DNA from: Thecaphora thlaspeos | Lineage: Eukaryota; Basidiomycota; Ustilaginomycetes; Urocystidales; Glomosporiaceae | Reading direction: 5' to 3' | NCBI GenBank assembly: GCA_900291925.1 | Contig: UWYS01000016.1 | Span: forward strand, 1-64,000 | DNA: 64,000 nt | Part shown: piece by piece, positions 54,891-64,000 of the stretch | Position numbering within the stretch: position 1 is the stretch's first letter | Layout of the letters: every line of letters starts with the position of its first letter | Translations under genes and position numbers: made by a program | The notes under the pieces: model-generated | Told to the model about the DNA's origin: nothing | The model's database searches: none | Seen by the model: only the letters and a program-made list of their open reading frames with translations

Positions 54891-56119
54891 AGCTTGCCAC
54901 ATTGCTTGTAGAGAGCCTGACAATGCATTGCTAGCATTGCCACAATTGTTACATTGCAATGTTGATACAAACCCCACCATCTCCCCCACATGCACAATGT
55001 GCTCACAAATGGTGCTCACAAGCATTTCCAACCCAATCCAACTGCCACCAAGTGTCACCCCACCCTCTGACATGGGCACCAAAGTGACAATGGCCCTTGA
55101 GCAAGAGCAACTTCCTCAGCAGGGAGCAAGTTGATCTGTAGACTTCCTTCCAACTGAGCAAGTTGCTGTGTCCAATGGCTGCCACTGTTACAGTTGTCCT
55201 CCTGTCAAATGTACCATGTAGTCTACTAGGACTCTGGTGCAATGTTTACACCTGCACACTCTTCAGCCTCTTCTACAAGCCCCTTCCATCCTTGGCCACC
55301 CTGCAGTACCCAGACCCCAAGGGCATAACAGCAGTGTGGGTGCTGCTGGCCACCCACCTTGCCATGTAGAGCCTTGTGGCACTCCTTGCTGTCCTCCTCT
55401 CCTCCATCTCTTTCCCCATCTGCAGCCTAGCTTGCTTGATAGATGGACAAAGAAGGAGTCCTTGTATGGCAAGAGGGAAGGTATGGTGCAGATAAGGAGA
55501 CCTTTTGACTGGCTTGGTCCTGTAACTACCCAACTGGACACTGAACTTGAGGGCATGCAGTCAAACAATTGCCAGCAAACCCACACATACAGAGTTGCAC
55601 TCACTTCAGTTTTTGTAACTATGTTCTTGCTATGTCTCAAGCACCCTGGCTGCAAGACTTGGGCCCTTGCAATCCAGCTTGCTTGCATTTTGCTCTGGTA
55701 TTCTTTCTCTCAGCCACATTCTCTTGACTTGCACTGGCAATGGCACTGGCATCAATTGGCTGCCATACAGGCTTGTTGCTCATCTTGTGTGTGGTTGAAG
55801 AGTGGGATGCCCCTGCAGCACCAGGCTGTGTCACAAATAAAGTGGGGGATATTGCTGAGGACAATGCAAATGCTTGACTCCAAACTGCACAGGAATGTGT
55901 TTGTTTTTGCTGCAATCTGAGGGCAGGCAAGAAAAGCACAGGACATGGCAAGGAGTTGCAATGGTGGTCAGGCATATATGCAAATAGTTATGGTATCTTG
56001 GCAGACAGAGGGATGAGATTGCAAGTGGCAGAGCATACATGCTGCTGTATGGATGAGGCCTTGGGCCAGTTGCAAACATTGTGCACAAGTAGCAATCTGG
56101 CAGGGCAGCTCATGCAGCA
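54891..56119. other. CpG-depleted DNA without genes
   Basis: Apart from the repeat fragment at 55.3 kb nothing is recognisable. Translations in all frames are broken and lack domains. Confidence 0.45.
55327..55437 (+). repeat. Dispersed repeat, copy 3 (partial, CpG-depleted)
   Basis: The stretch GGCCACCCACCTTGCCATGTAG, followed by CTCCTCTCCTCCATCTC and CATCTGCAGCCTAGC, corresponds to CpG-containing text in copy 2 (GGCCACCCACCTTTGCCACGTAG, CTCCTCTCCTCCATCTC, CATCTGCGGCCTAGC). Where copies 1 and 2 have CG, this copy mostly has TG or CA. Confidence 0.6.
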
Positions 56120-57128
56120 CCGAGCAGGTGCAAGGGTACAGTACAGTACCATACAGTGTAGCACAGGAAGAGGTGGTGAAAGGCAAGAGGGCATACTGTA
56201 TTGTTATAGTATGTACTGCTGTGGGTCGGTCTGTCGCCACGTCGGAAGGTGGGAGCCGTGGCGACAGGCGTGAGGCGTGGGCGCAGCGCTCGCTCGCAGA
56301 GAGAGCGCCTGGCACGCGGCTTCCGGAGGGAGGGTCGCCTTTGCGTCGGCTTGGCGTCGGCATGTGGTCCGTCAATTTGGCCCGCGCTCTCCAGAGCGGG
56401 GGGGCCGCCAAAGCAGGCTGCGCTTTGACGCTGTCCTCGCTGCTCGACGTCGTCCGGCTCACCACCGGACTGTGAAAGGGCGCTGACACCTGTAACTGAA
56501 CGCCACCTTGCTACAGTAACTAGTTACTGTGCTGTATTGGAAGCATCTTGACCGGGCGGCCCGGACCGACAAGGACCCCGGCAAGACGTGCAAGCAAAGC
56601 ATTGCCAATCTCTGTTCTCCCAGCCCAGCGAATGCAGAGTACCGTAGCAGCCTAGCCTCGTAGCCTCGCAGCCCCGCGCCGGCACACGCGCCCGCAGTAG
56701 TTGACAGGAGAGCCATGACTTCAGCGCCGCCTTGGACTGTCCCGTATGCAGCACCCACACTAACATACTGCCACCTCGGAATTAGGCATCTCTGCTCGCG
56801 CTGTGCCCTTTCACCATGAAAGCGGCTCATGCATTAGTGTTCACGCAGCGGGGTCGCCTTCGCTCGTCGGAAGATCACTTGCCTCGCCCCTCGACCGCGG
56901 CGGACCTGTGTAGCCGTCCACCCATGGCTTCCTCGATACTGGGCTCCGCTACTCTGACAGCCAAGCAAGGCCCGGCCGCACCTAGAGTATATAGGCCCGC
57001 CCCGTCGAGGCAACCCCAGCACCTCTTTCGCCGTCCCGCTCACAAGACCACCACCACCACCACATCCCTTCGACCAGACCGCCAGATGCACGCCAGCCCT
57101 CTCTGCCTCGCCCGACGCGCCAGACTGA
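56120..57128. other. Intergenic, CpG-rich again
   Basis: CpG returns abruptly at about 56,225. TACAGTA-type units occur at about 56,137-56,160 and 56,510. The stretch from about 56,820 leads into the transporter pseudogene; a frame at 56,816-57,376 overlaps it in another phase and is not supported. Confidence 0.4.
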
Positions 57129-60100
57129 CAGCAACAAGGCGACCCGCCCGCCGTGTCTGTCAACAGCCGCTCCGCCCACCGCATCCATGCCGGCCAAGAG
57201 CTCGCCCGTACCACGACCGCCTCGACGTCGCAGTCGCGCTCAGACCTGATCCAAGACAACCATGCCAACAGCGTAGACCTCTCCAGCGTCCACGCTCACA
57301 GCTACGTCTCCAAGGACAAGCAGCCTATCGACACCCTCGCCAAGCCCAGTCGATGGCGCAAGGAGAAGCAGCTTGAGCTTCGCGACCGCTACTAAGCGGG
57401 CGCCTCCATGGTCCGCCCGCTCGGCGTCACCTTTGACAACCTCACCGTCCGCGGCTCCAACAGCGGCATCGAGTACAACGAAACCTTCTTCTCCCAGTTC
57501 AAGCCCAACTTTGGCCCAAAGTCGGCCGGAGGCCGAGGCCATGCCAAAAAGGCGGCGACGCAAACCATCCTCGACCGCGTCCACGGCTGCGTCAAGCCGG
57601 GCGAGATGCTCCTCGTCCTCGGCCGACCGGACTCTGGATGCATGACGCTGTTCAGCATGCTCGCCAACCGTCGCAACGGCTACGGCCAGGTCGAGGGCGA
57701 CGTCCACTTTGGCACGCTCGACCACAAGCAGGCCCAGGAACACCGCGGCATCATCGTCATGAACACCGAGGAGGAAGTCTTCTTCCCCACCCTCACCGTC
57801 GGTCAGACGATGGACTTTGTCACAAAGCTCAAGGTGGCCGCCAAGAGGCCGAACGGCTGTCAGACGCCCGAAGAGGCCGCCGCCCTGGAAAAGGCATTTT
57901 ACCTCGATACCTTGGGCATCTCCCACACCAACGACACAAAGGTCGGCAACGAGTTTATCCGCGGCGTCAGCGGCGGTGAGCGCAAACGAACGTCCATCGT
58001 CGAGTGTATGGCGGCCAGGGCGAGCGTCTACTGCTGGGAGAATTCGACGCGTAGTCTCGACGCCAGCACCGCGCTCAAGTGGACCAAGATGAGCAATGCG
58101 GCCATCAGAAACAGGAAAGACGATAGGGCAGACCGAGAACGCACGCGCTTCCATTAGGTGCCTCTGCACTGATTCTCTCTCTCGTGCTTCTTCCTCCATA
58201 AGACCGTCTCATCACCTCGCTCGGCGGCGTCTTCAGGTGATTCGCGCCATGACCGACCAGCTCGGCCTCTCGACGACCGTGACGCTCTACCAGGCCAGCA
58301 ACAGCATCTACGAATGCTTCGACAAGATCCTTGTTCTTGACGACGGCGTCGAGATGTTCTATGAACCCAGGGAGGAGGCCGTCCCCTTTATGAACTCGCT
58401 CGGCTTCTACTGCGACCCGGCCGCCAACAAGGCCGACTTCTTCACGAGCGTCTGCGTCCCGACCGAGCGACGCATCATCTCGGGCTATGAGAGCAGCTTC
58501 CCGCGCTCCCCGCTCCAGATCCGTGAAGCGTACGAGCAGCGCGACCTCGCCCCGCGGATGCGCGAAGAGTACGGCTAACCTAGCTCCAAGGAGGCCGAAG
58601 AGAACACCAAGCAGACCATCCAGGCCCGGAACGAGGAGCGTGACAGGAGCCTCCCGGTCCACTCGCCGCTCACGTCGTCATGGCTGTGGCAAGTCAAGGT
58701 CTGCATCATCCGTCAGTACCAGATCCTCTGGGGCGACAAGGCCACCTTCATCATCAAGCAGGCCGCCGCGCTCATCCAGGCACTGGTTGCAGGATCTCTC
58801 TTCTACAATTCTCCCGACAACACTGGCGGTCTCTTTCTGAAGGGCGGCGCCCTGTTCTTCTGGATCTTCTACAACACGCTCATGGCCATGAGCGAGGTCA
58901 CCAAATCGGTACGTCTCCTTCCGCTCTCCTTCCTTTTGCCTTTCCGGCTCTGACTGCCAGTCGTACTGACTCGTGTCTTCTTCTCCTTGCCTCTACCCGC
59001 TCACGCGTCTTTGAAAGTTCACCGGCCGACCCGTGATGGCCAAGCACCGCGCCTTTGCCTACTACCACCCCTCGGCATTCTGCATCGCCCAGATCGCCGC
59101 CGACATCCCCATCGTCCTCTTTGGCATCTCGCACTTTGGCATCGTCCTCTACTTTATGACCGGTCTCACCGCGACCGCCTCGGCCTTTTTCACCTTCTGG
59201 AACGTCATCTTCTCGATCTCGATGTGCGTCACTGCCCTCTTCCGCGCGGTCGGTGCGGCGTTTGACAACTTTGATGATGCCTCCAAGGTGTCCGGCCTGT
59301 TGGTGACGGTGCTCTTCTTGTACACGGGTGAGTGTGCGAGCGTCTTGGCAGCAGATGCCGATAGAGCAAGATCGTTTTTATCGTCGTTGTCGCTTGATCC
59401 CATGCTGATTCTGCCGTTTTTTCGACCGTTTTGGACCAACAGGCTTCATGATCTCGAAGCCAGCGATGCACCCGTGGTTCGTATGGCTCTACTGGATCGA
59501 CTCGCTGGCGTACGCGTTCGAGTCGTTGCTGGCCAATGAGTTCCACGGCAAGGTGATCCCACGCGTGGGCAACAACATCGTCCCCTCCGGCCCAGGCTAC
59601 ACGGACCTCAACGCGGCCTCGTGCGCCGGTGTGTGTAGGCGGCGCAATGCGCAGCGCCACCTCGCTGACGGGGGACGAGTACCTCCACTCGCTTTCCTGC
59701 AGCCACGGCCACCTCTGGCGCAACCTAGGCATCACCTGGTGCTGGTGGATCCTGTTTGTCGCCATCACCGTCTACTTTACCAACAAGTGGAAGGTCGCCG
59801 GCGATGGTGGAAGAAAGCTACTGGTGCCCCGCGAGCAGGAGCACCTGGTACACGAACGTTTGAAGGCGAACAAAGATCCCGAGTCCGCCATGACGATCGA
59901 GGAGAAGCACAGCAACTCGAGTTCGGCCGTATTGTCCCCGCGCCTCGCTGACGATGCCACCACCGCGGCCGCTGACAAGGCCGACGCTGCCGGCGGCGAT
60001 GACGCGCTCGCGAGCCAGCTCAACCGCAACACGTCGATCTTTACCTGGAAGAACCTCACCTACACCGTCAAGACGCCGTCTGGCGACCGTATCCTCCTGG

Positions 60101-62070
60101 ATGACGTGCAGGGCTACGTCAAGCCGGGCATGCTGGGCGCGCTGATGGGATCGTCAGGTGCGGGCAAGACGATGCTGCTCGACATCCTGGCGCAGCGCAA
60201 GACGGACGGCACGATCTGCGGCTCGATCTTCGTCGACAGCCGACCGCTCAGCGTGTCGTTCCAGCGTTCCGCCGGCTACTGCGAGCAGCTGGACGTGCAC
60301 GAGAGCTACGCGACGGTACGAGAGGCGCTCGAGGTTTCGGCCCTGCTGCGCCAACCGCGCGACGTGCCGGGCGAAGAGAAGCTGCGCTACGTCAACACGA
60401 TCATCGACCTTCTCGAGCTGCACGACCTCGAGCACACTCTCATCGGCAAGGTCGGAGCGGGCCTCAACGTCGGGCAGCGCAAGCGCGTGACGATCGGCGT
60501 GGAGTTCGTCTCGAAGCCGAGCATCCTCATCTTCCTCGACGAGCCGACGAGTGGTCTCGACGGACAGGCAAGCTACAACACCGTCCGTTTGCTGCGAAAG
60601 CTGGCAGACGCAGGTCAGGCCGTGCTCGTGACGATCCACCAGCCCTCGGCGCAGCTGTTTGCGCAGTTCGACTCGCTCCTCCTCGCGCGCGGCGGTAAGA
60701 CGGTCTACTTTGGCGACATCGGCGACAATGCCGCGACGATCAAGGACTAGTTTGGCCGAAACGGCACGCCGTGTCCCGAGGGTATCAACCCGGCCGAGCA
60801 CATGATCGACGTCGTTTCTGGCGATGCTGGAAAGGGACGGGACTGGAACGAGGTATGGCTCGCCTCGCCGGAACACGACCAGGTGACGCGCACGCTCGAC
60901 GAGATGAACGCCACCGCTGCTGCCAAGCCGCCGGGCTACCAAGAGGACGGTTTCGAGTTCGCCACGTCGTACTGGGGGCAGACGAAGCTGGTGACGCAGC
61001 GCATGAACGTCTCCCTCTTCCGCAACACGCCCTACATCAACAACCGCATCGCGCTGCACATCTTCAGCGCTCTCTTTTTCGGCTTCTCCTTCTGGCAGAC
61101 GGGAGACGGCGTGGCGGACCAGCAGCTCAAGCTGTTTGCCGTGTTCAACTTCATCTTTGTGGCGCCGGGCGTGATTGCGCAGCTGCAGCCGCTCTTCATC
61201 GACCGACGCAGCATCTTTGAGACGAGGGAGAAAAAGTCCAAGATGTACCACTGGTCCGCCTTTGTGACAAGCCTGATCATCTCCGAAATTTCCTACCTGC
61301 TCCTCTGCGGACTGCTGTACTTCTTCTGCTGGTACTACACCGTCGGCTTCCCCGCGAGCTCGGCACAGGCTGCATCGGTCGTCTTTGTCATGCTGGTCTA
61401 CGAGATGGTGAGTCGCAAGGGTCGTCGGTGCCTTTTGCATGCCGGTACAGTCCATTCGGTTTTCCGCTGCCGAACAAGCTCGCTCACTGACGGTCTTGCT
61501 CTTCAATTTATTTTCTTCCTTCGACCGCCTGCTTGCCTCGACTTACAGCTTTACACGGGCATCGGCCAGATGACCGCCGCCTACGCGCCCAACGCCGTCT
61601 TCGCCGTTCTAGTCAACCCGTTGATCCTTGGAATGCCCGTATCGTTCTGCGGAGTCCTCGTCTCCTACTCGCAGATCACGGCATTCTGGCGATACTGGCA
61701 GTACTACCTGAACCCCTTCACCTACCTCATGGGAAGTCTTCTCACCTTTACCATCTGGAATACCTCTATCAAATGCAAGTCGCAAGAATACGCCTACTTC
61801 GATCCACTCTCGAACCAGACTTTCGGAGAGTACCTCGAAGCTTTCCTGCATGCTGATCCGGCTGCCAACCTCATCAACCCGCAAGCGACAACGCAGTGTC
61901 AGGTTTGTCAGTTCACAAAGGGAAGCGATTACCTCCGTACCATCAATATCGAGAGTTACGGTAGAGGGTGGAGGGATGCGGCCATCGTCGTTCTCTTTAC
62001 CCTCTCCTCGTACGGTCTGGTATATGTCATGATGAAGTTGAGGACGAAACGGTCAAAGACGGCCGAGTGA
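57129..62070 (+). pseudogene. PDR-type (ABCG) ABC transporter, full length but multiply broken
   Basis: All parts of a fungal pleiotropic-drug-resistance pump are present in order: N-terminus, NBD1 (57,408-58,500), TMD1 (58,680-59,800), NBD2 (60,020-60,750) and TMD2 (60,960-62,040), ending with TGA at 62,068. Such pumps expel hydrophobic compounds at the plasma membrane. Lesions: TAA at 57,393 (in RDRY-stop-AGAS); TAA at 58,576; about 4 extra bases (GTGT) near 59,630 that shift the frame; TAG at 60,748 (before FGRNG); and an apparent splice-donor change, ATGAGC instead of GTGAGC, at 58,089. NBD1 also has altered motifs: GRPDSGCMT for the usual GRPGSGCTT, and [10 protein letters not shown] for CWDNSTRGLD. 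NBD2 keeps Walker A GSSGAGKT and Walker [13 protein letters not shown], but its signature reads LNVGQRKR, not LNVEQRKR. No in-frame ATG precedes the N-terminus. The reading frame is otherwise well preserved. Confidence 0.9.
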
Positions 62071-62343
62071 CGATCACCTCCCCTCGGACATCCCCCTCTC
62101 TCTTTTCTAGCATTTTTGTTCTCGTTCATTCATTCATTCATTCAGAGACTACTGTAAATAGATAGGAGCCTTATCATAGACACTTTTCTTCCTCTTGTAA
62201 TTTCTCATTTTTGTTTTTCCTACATCATAGAACGACCTTACGTTGACAATAGATTACAATAGATGATAGTGACCTCAACTTGGAGCGTATCAATACGAGT
62301 CTATGAAATTGTTCGCGTTGCTTGATTTCACCGCCATAGATGC
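62071..62343. other. 3' flank of the ABC pseudogene
   Basis: AT-rich, with an ATTC run (about four units) at about 62,127-62,143 and polyadenylation-like AT stretches. No gene. Confidence 0.4.
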
Positions 62344-62635
62344 GTCACGTGGCGACGCGGCGTGGGCGTCTGGGCGCTGCCGGCCACCCACCTTTGCCAC
62401 GTAGCTCGCCCGCCTCGCGGGTTCTCTCCTCCCTCCTCTCCTCCATCTCCTTCTCCATCTGCGGCCTAGCCTGTGTTGTCTTTGCCCACCCTGTCTCCCT
62501 CCCTTGCCGCTCTCGTCTGCGTTCGTCCGTCCCCCTCCGGCGGGCCGCGAGCCTCCTCGAGCTCAGAGGCCCCTTGTGGCCTTCTGCCGCAATCTTATGC
62601 TATGTCTCTCTCGTTGTGTCGACGGTCGGAGCCGG
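62344..62635 (+). repeat. Dispersed repeat, copy 2
   Basis: Near-identical inverted partner of 15,400-15,690; see there. It lies between the ABC pseudogene and the RAB4-like gene. Confidence 0.8.
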
Positions 62636-62772
62636 GATGGACAAAAGAAACGGGACTGCTTGACTGACCGGCCGAGACAAAGGACCTAAGTAGCTGGCTT
62701 CCTCCCATTATCATACACATTGCTCCCCTCTCCCTCATCCCTACAGCAGATCGCATCCGAGACTCCATCGTG

Positions 62773-63929
<1,157 letters not shown>

Positions 63930-64000
63930 CTGTGCCGCGTCAGACGAGGACGGCGTGATGGGGTGATGGAAGTACAGAGTGAGTCGGTCAGAAGGGGCAC

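Larger units (their letters stand above)
50459..56119. other. CpG-depleted block
   Basis: Reading every line, I count only about 10 CpG dinucleotides in roughly 5.66 kb (near 51,132, 51,809, 52,150, 53,115, 53,440, 53,519, 53,807, 54,033, 54,115 and 54,130). At this base composition a few hundred would be expected, and the flanks have them. TG and CA are correspondingly common. The block covers family copy E, the transposon, an LTR-like unit and a repeat fragment, so several unrelated sequences share the bias. Confidence 0.92.

Noticed and set aside
13984..60750. Reassigned UAA/UAG codons (alternative genetic code)
   Set aside because: Thioredoxin, SQT1, RGD1-like, RAB4-like and repeat-protein genes all end in TAA or TAG at the expected place, so these codons do terminate. 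Decay, suppression or read errors remain as explanations.

Overview
The window is the terminal 64 kb of a eukaryotic chromosome. It opens with (CCCTAA)n telomere and then carries GC-rich DNA with short-intron, GT-AG-spliced genes. Gene content (MSH4, SQT1, an RGD1-type F-BAR/RhoGAP, a RAB4-type GTPase, PITH and thioredoxin proteins, secreted repeat proteins with dibasic sites) fits a basidiomycete fungus, plausibly a smut-lineage Ustilaginomycotina. That placement is inferred from gene style, not from a database match.

Layout. 1-250 telomere. 0.3-5.5 kb: a short cysteine-rich ORF, a secreted subtelomeric protein (founder of a family seen again at 46-54 kb) and a DUF202-like membrane protein. 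6.2-10.2 kb: a PITH-domain protein fused to a multi-pass membrane protein, and beside it a thioredoxin with a C-terminal membrane anchor. 13.1-14.9 kb: a broken amino-acid transporter. 15.4-23 kb: a dispersed repeat and two degenerate loci of unknown function. 23.3-31.7 kb: three secreted, Gln/Gly/Ser-rich repeat proteins with Kex2-like sites; the third is interrupted by an amber codon. 33.1-45 kb: an intact housekeeping block (MSH4, SQT1, RGD1-like). 45.2-54.1 kb: decayed and intact copies of the secreted family. One copy is split by a Fot1/pogo DNA transposon with 73-bp inverted repeats and a TA target duplication. 57.1-62.1 kb: a full-length but dead PDR-type ABC transporter. 62.3 kb: inverted copy of the 15.4-kb repeat. 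62.8 kb to the end: a RAB4-like gene that runs out of the window.

The strongest signal is a block of about 5.7 kb (roughly 50,460-56,120) that has almost no CpG, although the DNA on both sides is CpG-rich. Comparison with a CpG-rich paralogue 1.8 kb away shows ancestral CpGs replaced by TpG/CpA, including events that changed two of the three catalytic aspartates of the transposase. This looks like a fossil of methylation or RIP-like mutation confined to duplicated DNA. The second signal is the Trx/PITH pair: domains normally joined in one soluble TXNL1-type protein are here on two adjacent genes, each with its own membrane segment.

Many accessory genes carry single in-frame TAA or TAG codons with intact sequence on both sides, whereas the housekeeping genes are clean. 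This suggests recent subtelomeric gene decay. All calls come from reading the sequence; no search was run.
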